Notes: generated from the letters alone by a model not told the origin. Shown: positions 9,125-17,495, counted from the first letter of the stretch. The stretch is DNA of 64,000 nt from Chryseobacterium paridis (GCF_016595215.1 NZ_JAENHK010000001.1:372001-436000), one strand, 5' to 3'. Translations and numbers: made by a program.

Positions 9125-12100
9125 TTATACTTCAAAAGATTTCCGTGCCTTAATCGACTGATACTTTTTAAACAAGAAAAAATAAATCTTAAATTCATTA
9201 AAGCGTTGCTTTTCTATAAATAATCGATTCATACTCATATGAATATATCCTGATAAAACATTTAGATAATCATTTTCAACATTTGTTTTAACTTGGTCAA
9301 TAATTTGTTTTAAACTGGATTGTTTGATAAGTTTTATTACATCTTCACTGAGTTTTTCTTCAATTACAATATCTTTAATTCTCCTCTGCTCTTCATGTAA
9401 AGTATTTCTCATTATCTTGTCTTTCGTATAATCGAACTCTCTTGCATAGTAATTAAATTGTCTTTCCAAAAAATTTAACCTAACCTCATCACTAATATTA
9501 GAAAGATTAAGATAGTTCTCTGTCAGGTAATACCCAACTAAAAACATATCCGAGTAATTTATACTTTTCTGGCAATTATATATATTGTATATCAATAATG
9601 AATCATAATAAAACAGAGTTTCCGAATTAATAATATTCTTACCCCCATATCTTGTTAACTCTCTAATATAGGTATCTTGGACAATATTCGACACATATCC
9701 TTTTTTAACCAACGGTGCTAATATTTTGTAGCAAGCATTCATTACTAGAGAAAGAAATTGCAAATCGTTCACATAAAGGCGTAATCTCAAATGTTGTTTG
9801 GGATCTGAATATCTTGTAAAAAACCATTTTTCAACAATTCCCTTTTTAACAAATTTATTTTCAATACAATCAACAAGTTGAAAAAGTATTTTATTGATGA
9901 ATTTAAAATCTAGATAAATTTTAAGATAAATCCAATGAGATCCCGGAATAAATACTTTAGTAGTATTGTAATCATCTTTAATATTTAGTTTTCTTTCTAT
10001 AGTAGCTCTTATATTGGGATACTTTTTACCTTTGTTTATAAAAGGAACTATAATTTCTTTATGATAAGCAGAACTTTCATATTCATTCATATCTTCCAAT
10101 AAACTTTCGTATAAAGTAATATATTTATCTTTTTTGTCAATGATTTTCCACAGCATATCCATTCCTAGGGACGTCGATATATCAAGGCAAATTGTATTAT
10201 CTCCATCTTTAAAGACTATTAAATCATAAATACTTAATTCTCTTTTGATCTTCCCAAATTTATCTTTGAAATCACTAAGACTTTTGCATTTTTTTAATTC
10301 AAGAAATTTTTCATTTTTAATCATCCACTTTTTGGGTTCTAATATGTAATTCCTATACATTACCCTTGGAAAACACTCTTCAATAGAATCTATGATTCCC
10401 CAATCCCATACTTTAATATTGGGATTACCCTGATACTGCATATCACATAAAAAATGATAGATAGGAAGTCCATTCTTACTAAAGTTATGGGCATTGGATA
10501 AACGAGGTTTAATTGGCCTTTTTAGCTTTCTGGAAAATAAAAATAATTCATTATTTATTAGCTGAATATAAAGATCATCTAAGTAAATTTTTTGTTTTTC
10601 AGGAAGCACAGAATTAGACAAATAAGGAATTTCATATTTTCCAAAATGAGGTCTTGCAATTACATTTCCTGCCCTTGCTTGTGGTAAATGAATAACCTCT
10701 GCATAAATGTAGTTTTCATTCTGTTCTTCATGTTCATCTATTAGTTTATGTAAGTTATTATAAACCATATTGTGTGAAGAACAAAAACGCCCTAAAAGGT
10801 TATTCCCTAAAGAACTTGAAAGGGATGAAATTTGAATGAGGTTCTCTTTCTTTTGAGGGTAAATTTTTAAAAAAAAATTAACATGTGGCAATTCAACTGG
10901 TACAGTATCATTAAAATGATTTTTTATATCAGTCGCATCAATAGTAATTTGATCTTTATTTTGTTTTAAATATTGATGATACTTATATAGAACAAAAGTT
11001 GTCAGTTTACTGTTATCACTTTTCTTTCCTGTATCATAAAAATCTCTGAGGCTTCTCGCACTCTTGTAGCCTATCCCCAATTCACCGTCTAACGCCTCTG
11101 CTAATTTAACCTTTCCATCTTCATATCGTTCTTTGAATGCTCTTTTAAAAACTTCAAACCAAGAGTTTTGAGAAGATGGTGTAGAAAACTTAGAGACCAT
11201 GTTGATTAAACCTTTTAGTTCTTTCTTTGTTTCAATACTAAAGGTCTCATCATTTTTTAAATCTATTACATCCAATTGTATCAGATTCTTCTCGGATATG
11301 TGAGGCAATACAGCAATAACATGCTTATGTATTTCTTTATACAATTCTATATTTGATCGACTATTACTAACCTGAAGTAATAGTCCTTTTACGTTTAATA
11401 AAATATTCCTGATTTCAGAAATCTTATCATTTATTCCTTCTTTATGCAGGTGCTCCAAAAATTCTAACAGGAGATCAAAATAATCTCTTCCAGAAACATT
11501 TATGTCCAGATTACTTGTTAAAACTTTATTAAAAATTAGTTCATCCACATAACGTACTAATTCTTCTTTTGAAACATCATATTTACTTAATAATCTATCG
11601 ATCAACAGAGTATAGCCAATTCCTTTTCGGGATATCTTAACAATATAAGATAGCACTTCATTATACTGTAAAGACACTAAGTGATGGCTTAGAATCGTTT
11701 TTTTTAGTCTGTATTCTACATATCTGTATTTTCCCCCTGCTTCGTACAAACTATTGTTTACTCTATAGATTAGGAATTCTTGAACTCCGTCAAGCTTAGA
11801 AATATAATCTCCTATTTGATATTGTACCTCCATATCAAGACGCGGAAAATACTGTAATGAAGTTAGTGCTTCTTTATTTTCTATTTGTTCTTTATAAATA
11901 CCTTGGCTAAAATTAGCAAATAGCCCAAAGGGAGTACAGCGGCTTGCAGATCTAATGTAATATTTAGCTAAAGAATGTAGCAGTTTCTTTCTGTCCTTAT
12001 CTGAGAAATTGTCGGGAGTTGCAGAATATTTTAATGTTTCATTATATAGAATATTAGATGCCAGATATAATGCCTCATTTAATTGATAGTTTTCAGAAAA

Positions 12101-12223
12101 TTCTTTAACAAGATAATTAAGAATCTCCTTATCATGATAAGTTTTAGAAAATTTATAAAATTCAAAAAGTTTTTTCAAAGGCAGAAGAGGCTGCCTCATT
12201 GCATAAAAATCACTCTCGTACAT
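9125..12223 (-). CDS. lanB: Class I lantibiotic dehydratase (full-length LanB)
   Basis: A 1032-residue dehydratase that, by family knowledge, glutamylates Ser/Thr of the precursor with Glu-tRNA and then eliminates glutamate to give Dha/Dhb. The N-terminal Lant_dehydr_N region holds the family motif RSASRCTPFGLFANF (RCTPFG at 95-100). The C-terminal SpaB_C-type elimination domain starts near residue 760 (GSHWIYLKIYLDF) and includes FFTRYSDPKQHLRLRLYV. Both domains are in one protein, unlike the split LanB of pinensin or thiopeptide systems. It is 24 bp downstream of lanC and 20 bp upstream of lanT, so they are co-transcribed. Codon use is clearly AT-rich. Confidence 0.93.
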   Translation of the reverse strand: MYESDFYAMRQPLLPLKKLFEFYKFSKTYHDKEILNYLVKEFSENYQLNEALYLASNILYNETLKYSATPDNFSDKDRKKLLHSLAKYYIRSASRCTPFGLFANFSQGIYKEQIENKEALTSLQYFPRLDMEVQYQIGDYISKLDGVQEFLIYRVNNSLYEAGGKYRYVEYRLKKTILSHHLVSLQYNEVLSYIVKISRKGIGYTLLIDRLLSKYDVSKEELVRYVDELIFNKVLTSNLDINVSGRDYFDLLLEFLEHLHKEGINDKISEIRNILLNVKGLLLQVSNSRSNIELYKEIHKHVIAVLPHISEKNLIQLDVIDLKNDETFSIETKKELKGLINMVSKFSTPSSQNSWFEVFKRAFKERYEDGKVKLAEALDGELGIGYKSARSLRDFYDTGKKSDNSKLTTFVLYKYHQYLKQNKDQITIDATDIKNHFNDTVPVELPHVNFFLKIYPQKKENLIQISSLSSSLGNNLLGRFCSSHNMVYNNLHKLIDEHEEQNENYIYAEVIHLPQARAGNVIARPHFGKYEIPYLSNSVLPEKQKIYLDDLYIQLINNELFLFSRKLKRPIKPRLSNAHNFSKNGLPIYHFLCDMQYQGNPNIKVWDWGIIDSIEECFPRVMYRNYILEPKKWMIKNEKFLELKKCKSLSDFKDKFGKIKRELSIYDLIVFKDGDNTICLDISTSLGMDMLWKIIDKKDKYITLYESLLEDMNEYESSAYHKEIIVPFINKGKKYPNIRATIERKLNIKDDYNTTKVFIPGSHWIYLKIYLDFKFINKILFQLVDCIENKFVKKGIVEKWFFTRYSDPKQHLRLRLYVNDLQFLSLVMNACYKILAPLVKKGYVSNIVQDTYIRELTRYGGKNIINSETLFYYDSLLIYNIYNCQKSINYSDMFLVGYYLTENYLNLSNISDEVRLNFLERQFNYYAREFDYTKDKIMRNTLHEEQRRIKDIVIEEKLSEDVIKLIKQSSLKQIIDQVKTNVENDYLNVLSGYIHMSMNRLFIEKQRFNEFKIYFFLFKKYQSIKARKSFEV

Positions 12224-12247
12224 TGTTGTTTATATAATAAAAAAACA

Positions 12248-13453
12248 TTACATTAATAAAACATCACCCCATTTAATATCAGGATCAATCAAAGAAAGTA
12301 AAGACAACCCGATACCACTAAGACCTTGCAAAAAACCGAAATCATTATAATATCCCCGTTCATTATGCCAAGCACTGTGTCCCGTTGTATATTTTTCTTG
12401 CTCGGAATGAATCATTTCAATAGTTACGTTCTTCCAATATTCTACGGTTTCAGAATAATCAACTTCTTTATTAAGATAAGAAAACTTATTAAAAATATAC
12501 ATTACGCCTGATGATCCATGGCAAACCCCAGCATCTTTGATACTATTAAGATTCAGATCTCTTTTAGGTGCTGAAAAATTAATGCAATCTAAAGCGATCT
12601 TTTTAAAATCTTCATTTTGAATGGCTTTTCCAACATCCCACAATGAAACACCCATTCCCAAATCTCCATAGCACCATCCAAGCCGAGATCCCTTACTCAT
12701 ATTTTGTTCAATATCTTCAGTTGCAGATGTCATCGTAGGGAAAAGAGAATTCCTCTTCGTTTTAAATTTAAAATCCAGCATTGCATATGTTGCATCACTT
12801 AGTAAGATCTTCAATTCATTACTAGAATTCAGCTCATAAATTTTAGACAAAACAGATACAATAGCCGGCTGTCCATGTGATAGGCCGAAATTGAGTATAT
12901 CATCATGCCTTTTAGATTCGCTTACATTAAAAGATGGCCAATAAGGTTTATTATAGATTGTAATTTCATTACCCAACGTTACTTTGGAAGTAATATTTTC
13001 TATATACTCGTTTGTTGTATGGGCTCCCTCTGTAAAGTAATATAAAGCTCCTATAGCTCCATGTAAAAAATCATAGTTCCCCCGATTTATTTCTTCAATG
13101 GCATACTTATAAATATATTCATCTAAATCAGACAGTGCATCTTCTACTTCAAAATCAATAAACTCTTCTTTATGAAGAAATTTTAATAACCATCCTAAAC
13201 CTGAAACACCAGTACTAAATCTATAATTATTATATTTTATATTAGTCTTAATACCTTCCAAAATATGATCAACCAATATATTTCCCTTGTCTAAACTTTT
13301 GGAATCATTAAAAGTTTTTCCGTAATAAAAATAAAAAAGACAAATACCCCCTAATTCATAAAGTAGTGCTGGAATATATAAATCTTTACTTTGATATAAA
13401 TTATCTATTTTACTTTTTATATTCTTTATTTCTTTTATCAAATTCTTCGTCAT
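12248..13453 (-). CDS. lanC: Lanthionine synthetase C-like cyclase (LanC)
   Basis: A 401-residue zinc enzyme that adds Cys thiols to dehydrated Ser/Thr to form (methyl)lanthionine rings. The three zinc ligands expected in LanC are present: Cys261 in GWCYGDLG, and Cys311-His312 in GVCHGSSG. Repeated GxxG toroid motifs occur around residues 82-90 (TGVSGLGWL), 130-137 (LHGAIGAL), 190-196 (GLSHGQP) and near the C-terminus (GLSGIGLSLL). The length is normal for stand-alone LanC. It lies 96 bp after the precursor gene, with a hairpin in the gap and no promoter of its own visible, so it is probably read from the lanA promoter. Confidence 0.93.
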   Translation of the reverse strand: MTKNLIKEIKNIKSKIDNLYQSKDLYIPALLYELGGICLFYFYYGKTFNDSKSLDKGNILVDHILEGIKTNIKYNNYRFSTGVSGLGWLLKFLHKEEFIDFEVEDALSDLDEYIYKYAIEEINRGNYDFLHGAIGALYYFTEGAHTTNEYIENITSKVTLGNEITIYNKPYWPSFNVSESKRHDDILNFGLSHGQPAIVSVLSKIYELNSSNELKILLSDATYAMLDFKFKTKRNSLFPTMTSATEDIEQNMSKGSRLGWCYGDLGMGVSLWDVGKAIQNEDFKKIALDCINFSAPKRDLNLNSIKDAGVCHGSSGVMYIFNKFSYLNKEVDYSETVEYWKNVTIEMIHSEQEKYTTGHSAWHNERGYYNDFGFLQGLSGIGLSLLSLIDPDIKWGDVLLM

Positions 13454-13481
13454 AAATAATCAATTCATCTTTGGTATAAAG

Positions 13482-13526
13482 ATAAATACGGATATCTTTC
13501 TTTATAGAAAAACTATCCGTATTTAT
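13482..13526 (-). terminator. Hairpin between lanA and lanC (probable partial terminator or mRNA-stabilising element)
   Basis: Perfect 13-bp arms, ATAAATACGGATA (13482-13494) and TATCCGTATTTAT (13514-13526). A further TTTCT/AGAAA pairing lies in the 19-nt loop. Read on the minus strand it is followed by only a short, interrupted U-rich stretch, so termination would be incomplete. In such a place it would give more precursor mRNA than enzyme mRNA. Confidence 0.6.
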
Positions 13527-13549
13527 TTTAATCGTAAATAACAAAAATA

Positions 13550-13837
13550 TTATGTTCTGTCATCACACAGTCCTGAACCATCTTGTGTAATGTCTGTAAT
13601 ACAACCTGTATCGTCTGTGTCATTCACTGTACAACCTCCATATGTACAATCTTCATCTGTACAATCATTTGTATTACACCTCTCTGTTTCATCACATGCA
13701 TTTCCTGGACACTGGCTAAGGTCTACGGTAACTACGTTTCCACCCCCTCCTCCTATAATTTTTTGAGATTCATCTTGTGATAGATTAAGAATGTCTTCCT
13801 TGTTAATTTCTAATTTAATGATTTTTTTCTTTTTCAT
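13550..13837 (-). CDS. lanA: Lanthipeptide precursor peptide (LanA) with GG leader and acidic Cys/Thr-rich core
   Basis: A 95-residue precursor. Residues 1-33 form a leader that starts MKKKKIIKLEINKEDI and ends IIGGGGG, of the GG type found in Bacteroidota natural-product precursors and suited to C39 cleavage. The 62-residue core has 8 Cys, 11 Thr, 2 Ser, 12 Asp, 3 Glu, 2 Arg and no Lys. Three tandem five-residue units (CTDED, CTYGG, CTVND) lie at 59-73. Seven of the eight Cys have Ser/Thr two to four residues upstream. I chose the ATG at 13837 rather than the in-frame ATG at 13927 because the likely promoter box lies between them and the leader then has normal length. The gene leads the lanC-lanB-lanT operon. 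Which of the five Gly marks the cleavage site is open. Confidence 0.88.
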   Translation of the reverse strand: MKKKKIIKLEINKEDILNLSQDESQKIIGGGGGNVVTVDLSQCPGNACDETERCNTNDCTDEDCTYGGCTVNDTDDTGCITDITQDGSGLCDDRT

Positions 13838-13861
13838 ATAATTTTTTATTTTTCCTAATAT

Positions 13862-13869
13862 CAAATATA
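13862..13869 (-). promoter_or_regulatory. -7 promoter element of the lanthipeptide operon
   Basis: CAAATATA on the plus strand is TATATTTG on the minus strand, an exact TAnnTTTG match, 24 nt before the lanA ATG at 13837. No clear TTTG is found at the -33 position. It is the only exact match in the lanA upstream region and supports the short form of the precursor. Confidence 0.6.
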
Positions 13870-14072
13870 CATTTATATCTGAAATTCTGAAATAACATAT
13901 ATTATATTTCATTAACAATTTCTCCAAAATACCGATTAATCCAGTTATTATTTTTTTATCATTAAAAGAAATACAAAAAATGCAAAAAACAACTTGTCAA
14001 GTATTTACAGTTCACATTTACTCATGAAGTTCATGAAAATCTAATATTTTTTATATCTTTAAATAAAAAATT

Positions 14073-14405
14073 ATGCGTTTATTTTTGATTCAAACAATAT
14101 CTATAGTCCTAATTTTAGCTTCTTTAACTTCCTGCACAACAAGGAGTAAATTTTCTTCTGAATCAGTAAGCATTGGAATGACCAAGGAACAGGTTATATC
14201 AAAATTTGGACAACCTTATAAGTCCGCATTTACAAAGAATAAAGACACCGGGGAGATGGAAGAATCTTTATTTTATAAAGAAAATTTCAATCTGGGAAAT
14301 AGCTCAATAACAAATATCCTAACTTTTAAAGACGGAAAATTAGTTGCTCTTGAACAAGGGCAGGAATCAAATACCAATTCACCTACAATTGTAACTCATC
14401 CTTAA
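14073..14405 (+). CDS. Small lipoprotein with SmpA/OmlA (BamE-like) domain
   Basis: A 110-residue protein with a lipoprotein signal peptide (lipobox LTSC, Cys about residue 21). A short domain with SIGMTKEQVISKFGQPYKS follows, the usual motif of the SmpA/OmlA/BamE fold. It is thus probably an outer-membrane or periplasm-facing lipoprotein. BamE itself is not normally part of the Bacteroidota BAM machine, so the role is open. The gene is divergent from lanA with a 235-bp gap. A near-consensus TATCTTTA box (14054-14061) lies 11 nt before the ATG. Nothing ties it to the lanthipeptide genes other than position. Confidence 0.75.
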   Translation: MRLFLIQTISIVLILASLTSCTTRSKFSSESVSIGMTKEQVISKFGQPYKSAFTKNKDTGEMEESLFYKENFNLGNSSITNILTFKDGKLVALEQGQESNTNSPTIVTHP

Positions 14406-14477
14406 TATTTACAGCTCTATGAGGAGCTTCAATTGTATTAAGACATTAATAACATAAATTTAGATTTTATAAATATC

Positions 14478-14503
14478 AATCCCGGCTTTCGCCGGGATTT
14501 TTT
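14478..14503 (+). terminator. Intrinsic terminator
   Basis: AATCCCGGC (14478-14486) / GCCGGGATT (14491-14499), loop TTTC, followed by a T-run. It closes the small lipoprotein gene; the next promoter box begins three bases after the T-run. Confidence 0.85.
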
Positions 14504-14505
14504 GT

Positions 14506-14513
14506 TATCTTTG
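14506..14513 (+). promoter_or_regulatory. -7 promoter element for the DUF-membrane-protein/asd unit
   Basis: TATCTTTG, an exact TAnnTTTG match, 28 nt before the ATG at 14542 and directly behind the terminator at 14478-14503. The -33 region falls in the terminator stem, where no TTTG is seen. Confidence 0.5.
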
Positions 14514-14541
14514 TTGATTAGAAAAATAGAAAAAACAGGAT

Positions 14542-14973
14542 ATGGATTTTTACAAGATTTTACTTAATGCCCATAAAGGATTTGGGTATTTAGAGCTTCT
14601 TTTAGTAGCATTATTTATTATCGCACTTTTAGGAACCATGTTTGGTTTCAGTGGAAAAGTGAACAAATTTTTAAAGAAGACTACCCTCTTCACAATGATT
14701 TTCTTCCACGTTCAGTTTCTGATTGGGATCATTATGTTGATCACCAATTTTACAAAAGGATTGGATATGGGAGCAGTAATGAAAAATGCTGATCTAAGAT
14801 TTCAGTATGTAGAACATCCATTTTCTATGCTAATTGCAGCTGTATTGATGACGATCATCAATAAAAAAGTAAAATCCAATGATACGATTTCTTTAGGAAT
14901 TGTAATTATGGGATTAATTGCAGTTGGTTTATTCGCATTCGCGTTCCCTTGGACAAGAGTCTTCGGGGCATAA
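14542..14973 (+). CDS. Conserved four-helix membrane protein of unknown function
   Basis: A 143-residue inner-membrane protein with four predicted hydrophobic helices (about 16-38, 52-74, 90-110 and 119-138). The short FHVQFLIGI segment and a GFGYLEL start resemble proteins often labelled cytochrome b-like in flavobacteria. One histidine lies in helix 2 and another in the N-terminal segment, but a haem-binding pair cannot be established. The gene is 30 bp upstream of asd and is probably co-transcribed. I do not assign a function. Confidence 0.7.
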   Translation: MDFYKILLNAHKGFGYLELLLVALFIIALLGTMFGFSGKVNKFLKKTTLFTMIFFHVQFLIGIIMLITNFTKGLDMGAVMKNADLRFQYVEHPFSMLIAAVLMTIINKKVKSNDTISLGIVIMGLIAVGLFAFAFPWTRVFGA

Positions 14974-15003
14974 TATATTAACTTAAACATTGTAATCATT
15001 AAG

Positions 15004-15996
15004 ATGAAAGTAGCTGTAGTAGGTTCAACAGGAATGGTTGGACAAGTTATGCTTAAAGTTTTGGAGGAGAGAAACTTCCCTATCACAGAATTAATTCCGG
15101 TAGCATCGGAAAAATCTATTGGTAAGAAGGTGAAGTATAAACAGGAAGAGTATACGATTGTAAGCATTAATGACGCTATAGCTGCCAAACCTGATATTGC
15201 AATTTTCTCTGCAGGAGGATCAACTTCTCTAGAATTTGCACCAAAATTTGCAGAAGCAGGAATTACTGTAATCGATAATTCTTCTGCCTGGAGAATGGAT
15301 CCTGATAAAAAACTGGTAGTTCCAGAAATCAATGCAGAGGTATTAACTGCTAACGATAAAATCATTGCTAATCCAAACTGTTCTACCATTCAGTTGGTAA
15401 TGGTTTTAGGCCCGCTTAATAAGAAATATGATCTGAAAAGAGTGGTTATTTCTACGTATCAGTCCGTAACCGGAACAGGAAAAGCAGCCGTAGATCAGTT
15501 AAATTCTGAAATTAAGGGTGATGATTCTGTAGCAAAGGTTTATCCTTATCAGATCTTTAAAAATGCCTTACCACATTGTGACGTTTTCAGTGATGACGAT
15601 TACACGAAAGAAGAAATTAAATTAATGAAAGAACCTAAGAAGATTTTAGGGGACGATACATTTAATTTAACGGCAACAGCAGTTAGAGTACCGGTTCAGG
15701 GAGGACATTCTGAAAGTGTGAATATCGAATTTGAAAATGAATTTGAACTGGATGAAGTGAGAAAAATTTTATCTGAAACGCCTGGAGTCGTTGTGATAGA
15801 TGATGTGAAAAACAATCAATATCCAATGCCACTGAACTCTGAGGGGAAAGATGAAGTTTTCGTTGGAAGAATACGACGAGACCTCTCCCAGCCGAAAACG
15901 CTCAATCTCTGGATCGTAGCAGACAATCTGCGAAAAGGAGCTGCAACGAACGCAGTACAGATCGCAGAATATTTAGTATCAAATAACTTAGTTTAA
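15004..15996 (+). CDS. asd: Aspartate-semialdehyde dehydrogenase
   Basis: Reduces aspartyl phosphate to aspartate semialdehyde with NADPH, the branch point to lysine/diaminopimelate, threonine and methionine. The 330-residue protein has the NADP-binding start VAVVGSTGMVGQVML, SAGGSTSLEFAP, the catalytic cysteine in ANPNCSTIQLV (about residue 125) and the substrate-binding RVPVQGGHSESV with its active-site histidine. The length is normal for the bacterial enzyme. A terminator follows immediately. Confidence 0.95.
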   Translation: MKVAVVGSTGMVGQVMLKVLEERNFPITELIPVASEKSIGKKVKYKQEEYTIVSINDAIAAKPDIAIFSAGGSTSLEFAPKFAEAGITVIDNSSAWRMDPDKKLVVPEINAEVLTANDKIIANPNCSTIQLVMVLGPLNKKYDLKRVVISTYQSVTGTGKAAVDQLNSEIKGDDSVAKVYPYQIFKNALPHCDVFSDDDYTKEEIKLMKEPKKILGDDTFNLTATAVRVPVQGGHSESVNIEFENEFELDEVRKILSETPGVVVIDDVKNNQYPMPLNSEGKDEVFVGRIRRDLSQPKTLNLWIVADNLRKGAATNAVQIAEYLVSNNLV

Positions 15997-16007
15997 ACTA
16001 ACAAAAT

Positions 16008-16040
16008 AAAAAAGAGTCTCAAAATTGAGATTCTTTTTTT
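16008..16040 (+). terminator. Intrinsic terminator of asd
   Basis: Left arm AAAAAAGAGTCTCAA (16008-16022) pairs with TTGAGATTCTTTTTT (16025-16039) with one G-T pair. The stem ends in a long T-run. Confidence 0.8.
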
Positions 16041-16065
16041 TATCAAACTACGAAGATTAAAGAAT

Positions 16066-17046
16066 ATGAATAAAAATAAGATAGGCTTTCAAAGATGGAT
16101 TGCTGTTTTCGGAGTCATTTTGTTCATCGGTAAATTGATTGCCTGGAAACTCACCAATTCAGATGCTGTGTTCTCAGATGCGATGGAAAGTGTAGTAAAT
16201 GTCATCAGTGCTTTCATGGGACTCTATTCACTACATTTGGCAGCTAAACCTAAAGATGAAGGTCATCCTTACGGACATGGAAAGGTAGAATTCGTCACCT
16301 CAGGTATAGAAGGTGCTTTAATTGCCATTGCAGGAATAATGATCATCTACGAGGGTGTTAATAGTTTAATCGTTGGTAAGACACTTAACCAGCTCGATTG
16401 GGGAATCGCTATTATTGCTGCTACTGCTGTGGTTAATTATTTATTGGGGTATATTTCCATTAAAAAAGGAAAAGCAGATAATTCTTTAGTCCTTATATCC
16501 TCCGGAAAGCACTTACAGTCTGATACGATAACTACACTTGGAGTTGTTCTCAGTTTAGTCATTGTCTACTTTACAAAAATATACTGGCTGGATTCAGTTG
16601 TAGCTTTGATTTTTGGCGCTTACATTATTTTTGTGGGATATAAGATCATCCGAAAGTCATTAAGCGGAATTATGGACGAACAAGACCCAGAAATACTTGT
16701 TCAGATTGTCCACATTCTCGAAAATAATAGAAAAGACGAATGGATAGATGTTCACAATATGAAAATCCAGCAGTTTGGTGCATCTCTGCACATCGATGCG
16801 CATATTACACTTCCATGGTACTACAGTTTGCGTGATGCTCATAAAGAAATGGAAAATGTAATTATTCTTTTAGCTAAGAATATAAAACGTACGATTGAAT
16901 TTAATTTTCATATGGACGATTGTAAAACCATTTCCTGTCCTGTTTGCCAGATTAAAGATTGCCCCGTGCGTGAAAGGGATTTTGTAAAGAGAGTGGAATG
17001 GACTTCTGAAAATATAACCTTGGAAGTTAAACACACCGCAGAATAA
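16066..17046 (+). CDS. Cation diffusion facilitator (CDF) metal/H+ antiporter
   Basis: A 326-residue inner-membrane efflux protein for divalent metal ions (Zn, Co, Fe or Mn), with about five or six hydrophobic helices in residues 10-195 and a cytosolic C-terminal domain. Metal-site motifs are SDAMESVVN (helix 2, DxxxS/D), HPYGHGKVEF (histidine loop) and HLQSDTITTLGV (helix 5, HxxxD). The C-terminal domain ends with an unusual Cys cluster, DCKTISCPVCQIKDCPVR (about residues 284-301). Four cysteines in 15 residues could bind metal. The metal cannot be named from sequence. Confidence 0.9.
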   Translation: MNKNKIGFQRWIAVFGVILFIGKLIAWKLTNSDAVFSDAMESVVNVISAFMGLYSLHLAAKPKDEGHPYGHGKVEFVTSGIEGALIAIAGIMIIYEGVNSLIVGKTLNQLDWGIAIIAATAVVNYLLGYISIKKGKADNSLVLISSGKHLQSDTITTLGVVLSLVIVYFTKIYWLDSVVALIFGAYIIFVGYKIIRKSLSGIMDEQDPEILVQIVHILENNRKDEWIDVHNMKIQQFGASLHIDAHITLPWYYSLRDAHKEMENVIILLAKNIKRTIEFNFHMDDCKTISCPVCQIKDCPVRERDFVKRVEWTSENITLEVKHTAE

Positions 17047-17060
17047 AACCTTCAAAGATT

Positions 17061-17495
17061 TTACTTTTGTTTCAACATTTGTTTTCTGTAGTAAAACATT
17101 GGGACTATTAAAAGTAATATTAAAGGCTGGATCACAAATCTTCTCATGTAAAAAGAAAAAAGATAACCTATCTGAAATCTATCATGAATACAATATAGAT
17201 AGATCGGAAAAGTAATAAGAAAAATTATTATGATCAAGATAATTCCTTGTATCGTCCATGTCTTATTTTTAAACATGAAAAAAATAATTAACGAAGAAAA
17301 AAATAAATTCAGAATAAAACGGAACAAATGTCCCAAAATAAGCTTTCCCCATTCAAAAGATGGAAAAGCAATACTTTTATCAGCTTCATGAAAATAGCCC
17401 AGAAATGGATCATAAAATAATTTGTGCTCAAAGATTCGAACACTTATTAATCCAAAGATTCCGATTATTACAACAAGCCAATTAAGAATTTTCAT
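17061..17495 (-). CDS. Exosortase F system-associated membrane protein
   Basis: A 144-residue hydrophobic protein with about four membrane helices (near 5-20, 45-65, 78-100, 115-135) and a basic tail. It begins 14 bp inside the end of xrtF and runs in the same direction. In flavobacteria, a small membrane protein in this position is known as the exosortase F-associated partner. The call rests on that position and on its topology more than on sequence motifs. Its biochemical role is unknown. Confidence 0.7.
   Translation of the reverse strand: MKILNWLVVIIGIFGLISVRIFEHKLFYDPFLGYFHEADKSIAFPSFEWGKLILGHLFRFILNLFFSSLIIFFMFKNKTWTIQGIILIIIIFLITFPIYLYCIHDRFQIGYLFSFYMRRFVIQPLILLLIVPMFYYRKQMLKQK

Noticed and set aside
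13619..13663. The 15-bp periodic DNA as a microsatellite or CRISPR-like array
   Set aside because: The period is five codons in the lanA frame, with only three imperfect units and no spacers; it is coding repetition.
13838..13927. Thirty-residue N-terminal extension of the lanthipeptide precursor
   Set aside because: The exact -7 box at 13862-13869 lies inside it, and the short form gives a leader starting MKKKK that is typical of Bacteroidota precursors.
14802..15389. A 195-codon minus-strand ORF over the asd gene
   Set aside because: It is the antisense shadow of asd and its upstream neighbour; asd has all catalytic motifs on the plus strand.
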